This document shows, one piece after another, positions 1 to 7,931 of a DNA stretch of 64,000 nt. The number at the start of each line of letters is the position of its first letter. Within the stretch, counting starts at the first letter, position 1. Origin of the DNA: an uncultured Christensenellaceae bacterium (GTDB lineage Bacteria; Bacillota; Clostridia; Christensenellales; Borkfalkiaceae); the NCBI GenBank assembly GCA_910587005.1, contig CAJULB010000006.1, positions 39,261 through 103,260 of the forward strand, given 5' to 3'. The notes below the pieces were generated by a model, which saw nothing but the letters and a program-made list of their open reading frames with translations, had not been told where the DNA came from and made no database searches. Position numbers and translations under genes: made by a program.

Positions 1-352
1 TTATAAACCACGGCACGGGCGCGCCGAGCATATGCCCCATTGATACGTACATTAAAGGCGCAAGCACACACACAGAAACGATAAAATTGATAAAGAGCAT
101 TTTATCGCGGCTTTTTTCCTTTTTATCCGACTGTTGCGACTGATTTTCGTTAAAAACTCCGTAACCGAGCGCCTTAACCGTTTCAAAAATTTTCGTTTCG
201 GTTAAGAGGTTTTCGTCAAAATCGACTTTCATTGACTTGCCCATAAGACTGACTTCGCAAAGCGCCACCCCTTCAAGCTTGCCTACTGCACGCTCTATTC
301 CCGATGAACACGCCGAGCACGTCATTCCAGTTACGCTGTATCTTTTTACCAT
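1..352 (-). CDS. copA: Copper-translocating P-type ATPase, N-terminal part (cut by window edge)
   Basis: Only the first 117 codons are inside the window. The start ATG is at 352-350. The product begins with a heavy-metal-associated domain carrying the metal-binding motif GMTCSACSS (residues 9-17), followed by a charged linker rich in K, Q and S and then the first hydrophobic helix (residues about 86-104). This layout is typical of CopA-type P1B ATPases, which use ATP to export Cu(I) across the cytoplasmic membrane. The phosphorylation and CPx motifs would lie beyond the window, so copper rather than another soft metal is inferred from the MTCSAC motif alone. It follows a strong hairpin and so appears to be its own transcription unit. 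Confidence 0.85.
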   Translation of the reverse strand, partial: MVKRYSVTGMTCSACSSGIERAVGKLEGVALCEVSLMGKSMKVDFDENLLTETKIFETVKALGYGVFNENQSQQSDKKEKSRDKMLFINFIVSVCVLAPLMYVSMGHMLGAPVPWFI

Positions 353-404
353 ATCTTTAAATAATTCCGTTTTTTGTTATTTTTAAATGCCGATAACATT
401 ATAA

Positions 405-439
405 AGCCTAATTCCTACTTTGTCAATAGGAATTAGGCT
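405..439 (-). terminator. Hairpin terminator after the asparaginase gene
   Basis: A perfect 13-bp stem (405-417 with 427-439) closes a 9-nt loop between the asparaginase stop and the copA start. Read on the minus strand it is followed by a short T-rich run (TTTATAAT), so termination is likely but the U-tract is weak. Confidence 0.65.
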
Positions 440-459
440 AAATTATTTTAAAAATATTC

Positions 460-1476
460 TCAATGGAGTTTTTCAAAGAAATAGTTGTCTTTAAGCACTT
501 TATCAAGACTTTCGCCCGAGCCGAGTGCCAAAAGCACCTTAACGGTTGCCATTTCAAAGCTTATATCGTACGCTGCCGTACACATTTCGGGAAGTCCGAG
601 CGCGCTTTCATATATCCTTGCACAGCTGTCGATTGGCGCGATAACCACCGGAATACCGGCTTTTTTGCAGTAAACGAGGAATTTTTTGAAGTTTGCCTCC
701 TCACCCTCGGTGCAGACAGTACCGCTGTGGTAAAGCTGAACCATAACCGCTTTGGGCTTGACTTCGGTAAAGCGGTAAAAGTCGAAATTCAGCAAAGAAT
801 GTGCCTGTATAGTCACCATATCCATACACAGCTTTTGCGCGGGACAAGTCTTTCTTTTAATTTTAAGCTGTTCAACCGCAGGATTTAACGCATTTGCATT
901 ATAAATAAATTTATCGTTTACAATTTCGCCGAAGTGAACTTTTAAAATACTTTCGTATTCTCCGCTTATCTGTGTTGCGGAAATTAGGCGGCTTGCAAGG
1001 TGAATTTTACAGTTTTCGTTGTAATTTTCAAAGCTTACGAACACTCCGCCGAAATCAACGCTTTGAATAAACGTAACAGCGCCCGCAAAATTTTCCACGC
1101 CGCGGCTCCTTTCGTCGTCAAGCGGATATAAAGCCGAAACAAACACCAAAGGTATTTGCAAATCGCAGAAAATCTGACTGAAAAGGTTGGCGGTAAAGCA
1201 CAGCGTATCTGTGCCGTGCGTTAAAATTATTCCGTCATACTTTTCTTTATCTACTCCGCGCACGCAGTCGGCCATTTTTTCAAGGTCGGCGGGCTGGACG
1301 TTTTCGCTTAAAATATTCAGAGGGCGCAGTTCGTCAAACTGTACGGCATTGCCGTAACGCGCTTTATACATTTCGATAAGCACGCTTGAACTCTCGTGAC
1401 GAAGACCTACGGTTTCCCCGCGGGAGCACGAACCTATTGTTCCGCCCGTAAAAATAACGCAGATTCTGTTCTTCAT
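460..1476 (-). CDS. ansA: L-asparaginase, type I cytoplasmic
   Basis: Hydrolyses L-asparagine to aspartate and ammonia. The two family signatures are present: FTGGTIGS at residues 9-16, carrying the first catalytic threonine, and THGTD at 86-90, carrying the second threonine and the aspartate. The 338 residues match the usual family length. There is no signal peptide, which fits the cytoplasmic type I enzyme rather than the periplasmic type II. The gene starts 19 bp after the asnS stop, so the two are very likely cotranscribed. This pairs an enzyme that consumes asparagine with the synthetase that charges it to tRNA. Confidence 0.9.
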   Translation of the reverse strand: MKNRICVIFTGGTIGSCSRGETVGLRHESSSVLIEMYKARYGNAVQFDELRPLNILSENVQPADLEKMADCVRGVDKEKYDGIILTHGTDTLCFTANLFSQIFCDLQIPLVFVSALYPLDDERSRGVENFAGAVTFIQSVDFGGVFVSFENYNENCKIHLASRLISATQISGEYESILKVHFGEIVNDKFIYNANALNPAVEQLKIKRKTCPAQKLCMDMVTIQAHSLLNFDFYRFTEVKPKAVMVQLYHSGTVCTEGEEANFKKFLVYCKKAGIPVVIAPIDSCARIYESALGLPEMCTAAYDISFEMATVKVLLALGSGESLDKVLKDNYFFEKLH

Positions 1477-1495
1477 AACGTAAAAATTATAATTT

Positions 1496-2872
1496 TTATA
1501 AGCTTCCCACCGTTCTGGGGTACAAAAGTGTGTCGCGGATATTCTGAACGCCAGTTATATACATAATTATACGCTCGAAACCGAGGCCGAAACCGCTGTG
1601 CGGTACGCTGCCGTATTTGCGGGTGTCAAGGTATTCGGTATACGACTGCAACGGCATACCGCGCTTTGTCATTGCGGTTTTAAGGTTTTCCAAATCAACT
1701 TCGCGCTCGCTGCAACCTATAATTTCGCCTATACCCGGCACTAACAAATCGGTTGCGGCAACGGTTTTTCCGTCGGCGTTCTGCTTCATATAAAACGCCT
1801 TTATATCGGCGGGATAATCGGTGACGAACACGGGTTTTTTGAAATATTCTTCCGTTAAATATCTTTCGTGCTCGGTCTGCAAATCGCAACCCCATTCAAC
1901 GGGATATTTAAACTCCTTACCCGATTTTTTCAGCACTTTTACCGCTTCGGTATACGTTATTTTGCCGAATTCGCTTGATAAAACGTGGTTGAGCTTATCA
2001 ATTAACCCCTTTTCTATGCGTTCGTTGAAGTACGCAAGCTCGTCGGGGCAGTTGTCCATAACGTCCTTGATTATGAATTTTATAAATTCTTCCGCGATTT
2101 CTATAATATCGTGCAAATCGCAGAAGCAGACTTCCGGCTCAATCTGCCAGAATTCCGCCGCATGGCGCGTGGTATTACTGTGCTCCGCGCGGAAAGTGGG
2201 GCCGAAGGTGTAAATTTTACCTAACCCCATAGCCGCAACCTCGCCTTCAAGCTGTCCAGAAACGGTCAACCCCGCCTTTGCGCCGAAAAAATCGCCCGCA
2301 TAATAGTCCTGCTCGCATTTAGCGTCCGTCTTCCACGGCTGAGTGGTCACGCGGAACATTTCGCCGGCGCCCTCGCAGTCGCTTCCTGTGATTATCGGCG
2401 TATGAACGTACTTATAGCCGTGCTGTTGGAAATATTCGTGTATGGCGAAAGCAAGGCGGCTTCTTACCGCAAAAACCGCCTCGAAATACTTTGTGCGAGG
2501 TCTTAAATGCGGTATTGTTCTCAAAAATTCAAGCGTGTGATGCTTTTTCTGCAAGGGATAGTCCTGCGGGCAACCGCCGAGCAGAGTTATTTTGCGCACG
2601 CTGATTTCATAGCCGTTTCTGTCGGACGAAACAAGCACGCCTTCAACCTGCAAAGCCGCGCCCACTACAAGCGCGGGCTTAACTTCGTTTTCGTCAAGAC
2701 TGCCCTTTTCTATAACAAGCTGTATATTTCTAAGCGAGGTGCCGTCGTTCAGCTCTATAAACGCAACGCTTTTGGAATCGCGCCACGTTCTTACCCATCC
2801 GCAGACGGTAACAACGCCGTTCACGAATTTGTCGGCTTGTGCAAATAATTCTTTAACGTCAGTATGTTTCAT
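1496..2872 (-). CDS. asnS: Asparaginyl-tRNA synthetase
   Basis: Class IIb aminoacyl-tRNA synthetase, 458 residues, which charges tRNA-Asn. Residues about 18-100 are the OB-fold anticodon-binding domain (VCGWVRTWRDS). The catalytic core has class II motif 2 (FRAEHSNTTRHAAEF) and motif 3 (GFGLGFERIIMY, followed by GVQNIRD). The closing NIRD...YPR pattern favours AsnS over AspRS, which has a much longer insertion domain. A GGAGG ribosome site lies 7 bases before the ATG. The gene follows a terminator hairpin after rpmF and precedes the asparaginase gene. The last residues (PRTVGSL) end a little shorter than in many homologues. Confidence 0.93.
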   Translation of the reverse strand: MKHTDVKELFAQADKFVNGVVTVCGWVRTWRDSKSVAFIELNDGTSLRNIQLVIEKGSLDENEVKPALVVGAALQVEGVLVSSDRNGYEISVRKITLLGGCPQDYPLQKKHHTLEFLRTIPHLRPRTKYFEAVFAVRSRLAFAIHEYFQQHGYKYVHTPIITGSDCEGAGEMFRVTTQPWKTDAKCEQDYYAGDFFGAKAGLTVSGQLEGEVAAMGLGKIYTFGPTFRAEHSNTTRHAAEFWQIEPEVCFCDLHDIIEIAEEFIKFIIKDVMDNCPDELAYFNERIEKGLIDKLNHVLSSEFGKITYTEAVKVLKKSGKEFKYPVEWGCDLQTEHERYLTEEYFKKPVFVTDYPADIKAFYMKQNADGKTVAATDLLVPGIGEIIGCSEREVDLENLKTAMTKRGMPLQSYTEYLDTRKYGSVPHSGFGLGFERIIMYITGVQNIRDTLLYPRTVGSL

Positions 2873-2895
2873 TATTCTGCCTCCGTCAAAAAATA

Positions 2896-2919
2896 CGGAC
2901 TGCCCTTTAAGACAGTCCG
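2896..2919 (-). terminator. Rho-independent terminator after rpmF
   Basis: On the minus strand a 9-bp stem (2896-2904 with 2911-2919, one G-U pair) with a 6-nt loop is followed by TATTTTTTG. It ends the yceD-rpmF unit. The asnS ribosome site starts just after it, so asnS may receive read-through. Confidence 0.8.
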
Positions 2920-2934
2920 CAAATTTCGTTTTTG

Positions 2935-3120
2935 TTAATTTTTCTCGTCTGTGGAAACTACCTGTACTTTATCGTAGTATCCGCAATTGCGGCAAACTTT
3001 GTGAGCCTCTTTCTGCATATGGCAATGAGGGCACTCAACCAACGTGGGCGCCGTTGCCTTGTAGTTTGCAAATCTCGTATTCGTTCTCTGTTTGGACTGT
3101 TTTCCCTTGGGTACTGCCAT
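2935..3120 (-). CDS. rpmF: 50S ribosomal protein L32
   Basis: A 61-residue basic protein starting MAVPKGKQSKQRTNTR, the characteristic L32 N-terminus. Four cysteines (30, 33, 43, 46) form the zinc-ribbon CxxC-CxxC of the zinc-containing form of L32. It follows the YceD (DUF177) gene by 27 bp, the conserved yceD-rpmF arrangement in bacteria. Both are probably read from the consensus promoter at 3569-3597. Confidence 0.96.
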   Translation of the reverse strand: MAVPKGKQSKQRTNTRFANYKATAPTLVECPHCHMQKEAHKVCRNCGYYDKVQVVSTDEKN

Positions 3121-3147
3121 GTTTATACACCTCTTTTTTATCTTTAT

Positions 3148-3549
3148 TTAGGTAACGTCAATACCTTTGCAGTCCTCTTTACAAAGTAAAATCTGGGGCT
3201 GGCTTATAAGTATTGCATCGTCAACGGCGGTCTTTAAATTAATTTTATAACCGTCGTAATCATAATTTTCATTGTCAGCTTCGGGCACGAACAGCACATT
3301 TTGCGTAAATACTACGTCCTTTTCGGCACTATTTAAACAATATGAACACTGTCCCGCAAGCTTGTACTTTATGGTAAGTTCTATTTCCACGGAATCGTCA
3401 TCGAAAATTTCGTACTCGCCCGAAACGCAAACGTTCCCGTCAACCTTACACAAAGGTATCAGGCAACAGTCTTGCGGAGGAGCGTAATCAAAACCGAATT
3501 TTCCCGTTAACTTTCCGAGAGCTATAAGTCTTTTTACTTCAATTTCCAT
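3148..3549 (-). CDS. YceD family protein (DUF177)
   Basis: A 133-residue protein of the YceD/DUF177 family, identified by its fixed place just upstream of rpmF and by the conserved acidic beta-rich core with cysteine pairs (QCSYC at about residues 67-71, and CKEDC near the C-terminus). The family has been linked to 23S rRNA accumulation in bacteria and plants; the molecular activity is not settled. The cysteine pairs may bind zinc, which is inferred from spacing only. A strong promoter lies directly upstream. Confidence 0.8.
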   Translation of the reverse strand: MEIEVKRLIALGKLTGKFGFDYAPPQDCCLIPLCKVDGNVCVSGEYEIFDDDSVEIELTIKYKLAGQCSYCLNSAEKDVVFTQNVLFVPEADNENYDYDGYKINLKTAVDDAILISQPQILLCKEDCKGIDVT

Positions 3550-3568
3550 AACCTAAGCCGACTTTAAA

Positions 3569-3597
3569 ATTATATTAAAGCAATATAGCTTTGTCAA
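3569..3597 (-). promoter_or_regulatory. Consensus sigma-A promoter for yceD-rpmF
   Basis: On the minus strand there is a perfect -35 TTGACA (3592-3597), a 17-bp spacer and a perfect -10 TATAAT (3569-3574), 20 bp before the yceD start codon. A full match suits ribosomal-protein expression. Confidence 0.85.
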
Positions 3598-3657
3598 CTC
3601 ATTTTGTTCCGCTTTTTTCAAGAATTTATTAAAACAATTAATAAATGTGCCTATTTT

Positions 3658-4854
3658 TTACAGAAGCGCCGCCGTTTCCCTTGCAATGACAAGCTCCTCG
3701 TTGGTGGGAATAATAAGCACCTTTACTTTTGAATTGCTCTTTGAAATTTCGCGTATGGAACCGTCGTTGGGGGCTTTGTTTGCCTTTGAGCTGAATTTAA
3801 CGCCGAGGAATTCAAGCCCTTTGCACACGTCCTCTCTTACCTTGGGAGTATTTTCGCCTATGCCAGCGGTGAATACGATGCAGTCAAGACCGCCCATTGC
3901 CGCCGCATATGCGCCGATAAATTTCTTGGTCTGGTAAGCGAACATATCCAGCGCAAGCGCGCATCTTGCATTACCTTTCTTTGCGCCCTTGATTAAATCT
4001 CTGAAATCGCTTGAAACGCCCGAAATACCCGCAACGCCGCACTCCTTATTGAGGTATGTTATTACTTCCGAATGGGAAAGCCCTTTCTTCTTTGCAAGGA
4101 ATTCTACCGCGGAAGCGTCAATATCGCCCGAACGCGTACCCATAAGCACGCCGGCAAGCGGCGTAAAGCCCATAGTCGTATCAATGCATTTTCCGCCGTT
4201 GACAGCCGTTATTGACGAACCGTTGCCCAAATGGCAGGTAACGATTTTCAAATCTTCGGGATTTTTGCCGAGGTATTTTGCCGCCTCGCCCGAAACGAAT
4301 TTATGGCTTGTGCCGTGCGCGCCGTACTTTCTTACGCCGTAATTTTTATAATCGTCATATGCAATGCCGTACAAATATGCTTTTTCGGGCATGGTTGCAT
4401 GAAAAGACGTATCAAAAACAAGCGCCATGGGCGTTTTGGGCATAACTTCCATACACGCGCGCAGTCCCGTAGCCGCCGCAGGGTTGTGCAGAGGCGCAAG
4501 CTCGAAGGTCTTTTCTTCAAGAGTTTGCAGAACTTCGGGAGTTACGAGCGTAGGCTTTTTGAAATATTCTCCGCTGGCAACAACTCTGTGACCTACCGCG
4601 CCGATTTCGTCCATTGACTTGATAACGCCGATTTCGTCGTCCTGCAAAGCGTCAAGCACAAGCTCGATTGCTATTTTATGGTTGGGCATATTCTGCTGAT
4701 AGGTTTTTTCTATACCGTTACCCTTTGCTTTAAGCAAAGAGCCCTTGATACCTATCCTTTCGCAACCGCCCTTTGCAAGGACTTTTTCCGTTTGCATATC
4801 GATAAGCTGATATTTGAGCGAGGAGCTCCCCGCATTCACAACTAAAATTTTCAT
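3658..4854 (-). CDS. ackA: Acetate kinase
   Basis: Converts acetyl phosphate and ADP to acetate and ATP, the energy-yielding last step of acetate fermentation. The 398 residues match the family. Visible motifs include the N-terminal phosphate-binding VNAGSSSLKYQL (about residues 5-16), HLGNGSS (about 207-213) and the C-terminal GGLDCIVFTAGIGEN of the ASKHA fold. The gene is 36 bp downstream of pta, so one mRNA probably makes both enzymes of the acetyl-CoA to acetate route. Confidence 0.96.
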   Translation of the reverse strand: MKILVVNAGSSSLKYQLIDMQTEKVLAKGGCERIGIKGSLLKAKGNGIEKTYQQNMPNHKIAIELVLDALQDDEIGVIKSMDEIGAVGHRVVASGEYFKKPTLVTPEVLQTLEEKTFELAPLHNPAAATGLRACMEVMPKTPMALVFDTSFHATMPEKAYLYGIAYDDYKNYGVRKYGAHGTSHKFVSGEAAKYLGKNPEDLKIVTCHLGNGSSITAVNGGKCIDTTMGFTPLAGVLMGTRSGDIDASAVEFLAKKKGLSHSEVITYLNKECGVAGISGVSSDFRDLIKGAKKGNARCALALDMFAYQTKKFIGAYAAAMGGLDCIVFTAGIGENTPKVREDVCKGLEFLGVKFSSKANKAPNDGSIREISKSNSKVKVLIIPTNEELVIARETAALL

Positions 4855-4890
4855 AATATTTTTTCCGCCTTTTATTTTATCCGTAAATTA

Positions 4891-5895
4891 TTATTCCGCC
4901 TGCAAAGCCGTTACCGCAACCGTTGCAACTATATCTTCAACATTACAGCCGCGCGATAAATCGTTTAAAGGCTTTGCAAAGCCCTGACAAACGGGGCCTA
5001 TCGCCATATATCCGCCGAAGCGCTGTGCGATTTTATAGCCTATGTTGCCCGCATTTATGTTGGGGAATACAAACACGTTAGCGTGCCCCGCCACTTTGGA
5101 ACCGGGCGCTTTAAGCTGACCGACTTCGGGCGCGACAGCCGCGTCGAACTGGAATTCACCGTCAAGCGCAAGCTCGGGAGCCATACCTTTTGCAAGCTCG
5201 GTCGCCTGCTGAACTCTGGGAACGGTCTGCGTGAACTTATCGTCGTTTCCGCTGCCTTTGGTCGAGAAAGAAAGCATTGCCACTCTCGGTTCTATTCCCG
5301 CAATGGCTTTTGCCGTTTTTGCGGAAGAAACCGCTATATCCGCAAGCTGTTCGGCCGTAGGCTCGATATTAATTGCACAGTCGGCAAACACCGCAACGCC
5401 GTCGGGGTTGTAAGCGTTTTTATCCTCGGGCGCAATCATAATGAAACAGCTTGAAACGGTTTTGATGCCGGGTGCGGTCTTAACAACCTGCAAACCGGGG
5501 CGGAGCGTGTTAGCCGTTGAATGGCACGCGCCAGAAACATAACCGTCTACGTCGCCGGCTTTAAGCATAAGCGCGCCGAACATTGTTCTGTCCTTTGCCT
5601 GCTCTGCCGCCTGTTCTTCCGTCATACCCTTTGCCTTTCTTGCTTCGTAAAGAAGTTTTGCGTAAACGGCAGTCTTGTCCGAAGTGAGCGGGTCAACCAA
5701 AGTTATGCCTTTTAAATCAACCTCGGGAGCAACTTTTTTACATTCGGACTCATTGCCGATTAAAACTATTTTTGCAATTCCCTCTTTGGTAATTTTTGCC
5801 GCCGCCTCGATAACGCGCTTGTCCTCGCCCTCGCAAAGCACAATCGTTTTTTTGCGCGCCGCGGCTTTCGACTTGATTTCATCAAGCAAACTCAT
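4891..5895 (-). CDS. pta: Phosphate acetyltransferase
   Basis: Transfers the acetyl group of acetyl-CoA to phosphate, giving acetyl phosphate for AckA. At 334 residues it is the short Pta form made only of the catalytic PTA_PTB domain, without the N-terminal DRTGG extension of enterobacteria. Conserved stretches include DVDGYVSGACHSTANTLRP and VFVFPNINAGNIGYKI. A ribosome site (AAGGAG) precedes the ATG and a good promoter lies at 5970-5998. The first gene of the pta-ackA pair. Confidence 0.95.
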   Translation of the reverse strand: MSLLDEIKSKAAARKKTIVLCEGEDKRVIEAAAKITKEGIAKIVLIGNESECKKVAPEVDLKGITLVDPLTSDKTAVYAKLLYEARKAKGMTEEQAAEQAKDRTMFGALMLKAGDVDGYVSGACHSTANTLRPGLQVVKTAPGIKTVSSCFIMIAPEDKNAYNPDGVAVFADCAINIEPTAEQLADIAVSSAKTAKAIAGIEPRVAMLSFSTKGSGNDDKFTQTVPRVQQATELAKGMAPELALDGEFQFDAAVAPEVGQLKAPGSKVAGHANVFVFPNINAGNIGYKIAQRFGGYMAIGPVCQGFAKPLNDLSRGCNVEDIVATVAVTALQAE

Positions 5896-5924
5896 TTCTT
5901 TCTCCTTAAATCACTTTATTTTTC

Positions 5925-5953
5925 CGCCGAAATTGTTTATACTTAATTCGGCG
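5925..5953. promoter_or_regulatory. Inverted repeat in the pta leader
   Basis: Arms CGCCGAAATT and AATTCGGCG flank a 10-nt centre between the pta promoter and its start codon. It could be an operator or a leader hairpin. No cognate regulator is visible. Confidence 0.4.
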
Positions 5954-5969
5954 CAATTAAACGGCTTAG

Positions 5970-5998
5970 ATTATATAACAATTTTTTCCAAATGTAAA
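5970..5998 (-). promoter_or_regulatory. Sigma-A promoter for pta-ackA
   Basis: Minus-strand -35 TTTACA (5993-5998), 17-bp spacer and perfect -10 TATAAT (5970-5975). It lies directly against the start of the divergent tmcAL gene, so the two may influence each other. Confidence 0.75.
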
Positions 5999-6005
5999 GA
6001 TTAAA

Positions 6006-7172
6006 ATGAAAATTTGTGCAATAATTTGTGAATTTAACCCCTTTCATAACGGTCATAAATATCTGATTGAGCAAGCAAAGGCCTTGTCGGACTGCGATAA
6101 AATACTCTGCATTATGAGCGGAAGCTTTACCCAGCGCGGCGAAATTTGCGTTATGGGTAAATTCGACCGTGCCCGCCACGCCGTTTTATGCGGTGCGGAC
6201 GCGGTTATAGAATTGCCCGTAGCTTTTGCCGTTGCGCCCGCCGAAATTTTTGCGAAAGGCGCTTTAAAAATATTATCGTCCGTACCCGAAGTATGCGCGC
6301 TTGCTTTCGGGTGCGAATGCGGAAACAAGACCGACATTCTTAAAGCCGCGAAAATACTTTTAAACGAGAGCGAAATTTTTAAAAATACGCTTGAAAAGGC
6401 GCTTGAAAGCGGCGAAAGCTATATTAAAAGCTATGAAAAGGCGTTTGAAACCGCAGGCGGAAAGCAGGGCTTGCTGTCAAGCCCGAATAACGTACTTGCG
6501 GTTGAATATACGAAAGCAATTTTGCGTTCGGGTAAAAATATAGAAATTTTGCCGATTAACCGCGTCGGGGCGGGCTACAACGACAGTGAAATTATAACAA
6601 ACTTTTCTTCCGCAAGCGCTATAAGAAAAAATACAGCATCACCATTAATAAAAGACAACGTTCCCGACTGCGTTTTTAAAGATTTAACCGATTTTACGGA
6701 AGAAAGCAAGCGGTTTTGCGAGTATATGCGGTTAATTTTAACAAGAACGCAGGCTGAAACGCTGAAAAACGTTTACGGTTGCGGCGAAGGGCTTGAAAAC
6801 AAGCTGAAAAGCTTAGAAAACTTGCCGTTTGAAGAAATTATTGATAGCGCGACCGGCCGCCGCTATTCGTCCGCACGCATAAAACGCATACTTTGCGCCA
6901 ACTTTTTAGGGCTTTACCAAAGCGATTGCGAAAGGTTTTTAAAAAGTCCGCTGTATATTAAACCGCTTGCGGTAAAACAGCAGTGCGCAGACGAACTGCT
7001 TTCGGCTTTGGCAAAATCGGAATATCCGCTTATCACCAAAGGGCGCGACAAGCTGATTATTGACAATTATGCAAGAAAATGTTTAAGCCTTGACGAATTT
7101 TCATATGCGCAATGGCGGTTAATTGCGCAAAAGCACGGTTTAAATAATTCCGAAAGTATGATTTTGGTTTAA
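6006..7172 (+). CDS. tmcAL: tRNA(Met) cytidine acetate ligase
   Basis: TmcAL (formerly YlbM) uses ATP and acetate to make N4-acetylcytidine at the wobble base of elongator tRNA-Met in Bacillota. The 388-residue product starts with the nucleotidyltransferase signature CEFNPFHNGH (residues 8-17, HxGH at 14-17), followed by IMSGSFTQRGE and FDRARHAVLCGADAVIELP. It is the only plus-strand gene of the core part and diverges from pta-ackA, whose pathway handles acetate. The ribosome site is weak (AAAGATT). A bidirectional terminator follows. Confidence 0.92.
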   Translation: MKICAIICEFNPFHNGHKYLIEQAKALSDCDKILCIMSGSFTQRGEICVMGKFDRARHAVLCGADAVIELPVAFAVAPAEIFAKGALKILSSVPEVCALAFGCECGNKTDILKAAKILLNESEIFKNTLEKALESGESYIKSYEKAFETAGGKQGLLSSPNNVLAVEYTKAILRSGKNIEILPINRVGAGYNDSEIITNFSSASAIRKNTASPLIKDNVPDCVFKDLTDFTEESKRFCEYMRLILTRTQAETLKNVYGCGEGLENKLKSLENLPFEEIIDSATGRRYSSARIKRILCANFLGLYQSDCERFLKSPLYIKPLAVKQQCADELLSALAKSEYPLITKGRDKLIIDNYARKCLSLDEFSYAQWRLIAQKHGLNNSESMILV

Positions 7173-7183
7173 ATTTAAAATAT

Positions 7184-7211
7184 AAAAGAGCGGACAAATT
7201 TCCGCTCTTTT
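7184..7211. terminator. Bidirectional terminator between tmcAL and rluB
   Basis: An 11-bp perfect stem (7184-7194 with 7201-7211, 6-nt loop) is flanked by T-runs on one strand and A-runs on the other. It can end both converging transcripts. Confidence 0.85.
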
Positions 7212-7213
7212 TG

Positions 7214-7915
7214 TTATAAACTGTTCAAATATGCCACTTCACGCGCGGAAAGCTTTCTGTAAGCGCCTCGGTCAAGCCCGCGCAAGGTAAGCTCGCCCAC
7301 CTTAATACGCTTTAACAGCGTAACCTCTTTGCCGATTGCCGCAAACATTTTTCTGACTTCGCGGTTTTTACCCTCGGTAAGCGTAACGTGAATTTTGGTG
7401 TACGCTTTATTCGTTTCGACTATGTGCGCCTTACATTTTTTAGTAACGTAACCGCCCTCTATTTCAATTCCGCTCCGTATGGGATTGAGCGCCGTTTCCG
7501 TACAAATGCCCTCGACTTTAACCAGATAAGTTTTGGGAACCTCGTTTGAAGGGTGCGTAAGCTTTTGCGCAAGCTCGCCGTCGGTTGTCAAAATCAAAAG
7601 CCCTTCGCTGTCGTAATCAAGCCTGCCTACGGGATAAATTCTTCCCACGTTCTGCGGCATTAAATCAAGTACGGTTTTTCTGCCTTTTTCGTCCGATACC
7701 GAACAAATGTAGCCTTTCGGCTTATTAAGAATATAGTACTCATTTTTTTGCAGAACGGCTTTCTTTCCGTCGGCAAAAACCTCGTCGTCTTCGTTTACTT
7801 CCTGTCCGACAACCGCTTTTTTGCCGTTGACCGTAACCTTGCCTTCCGCAATCAATCTGTCGCACTCCCTGCGCGAAGCAGTTCCGCAGGCGGCAAGATA
7901 TTTGTTTATTCTCAT
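7214..7915 (-). CDS. rluB: RluB/RsuA family pseudouridine synthase
   Basis: Makes pseudouridine in 23S rRNA. The 233-residue protein has an N-terminal S4 RNA-binding domain (MRINKYLAACGTASRRECD) and the catalytic block GRLDYDSEGLLILTTDG, with the active-site aspartate in GRLDYDSEG, then ...KTYLVKVEG and GKNREVRKM. It is last in the run scpA-scpB / ytfI-ytfJ-dacB-rluB, an order shared with many Clostridia. RluB rather than RsuA is inferred from this context. Confidence 0.88.
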   Translation of the reverse strand: MRINKYLAACGTASRRECDRLIAEGKVTVNGKKAVVGQEVNEDDEVFADGKKAVLQKNEYYILNKPKGYICSVSDEKGRKTVLDLMPQNVGRIYPVGRLDYDSEGLLILTTDGELAQKLTHPSNEVPKTYLVKVEGICTETALNPIRSGIEIEGGYVTKKCKAHIVETNKAYTKIHVTLTEGKNREVRKMFAAIGKEVTLLKRIKVGELTLRGLDRGAYRKLSAREVAYLNSL

Positions 7916-7931
7916 AGCAGACCTTAAAAAA

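Noticed and set aside
1821..3189. Plus-strand ORFs of 80-140 codons over asnS, rpmF and yceD
   Set aside because: They are antisense shadows of well-supported genes and resemble no known protein.
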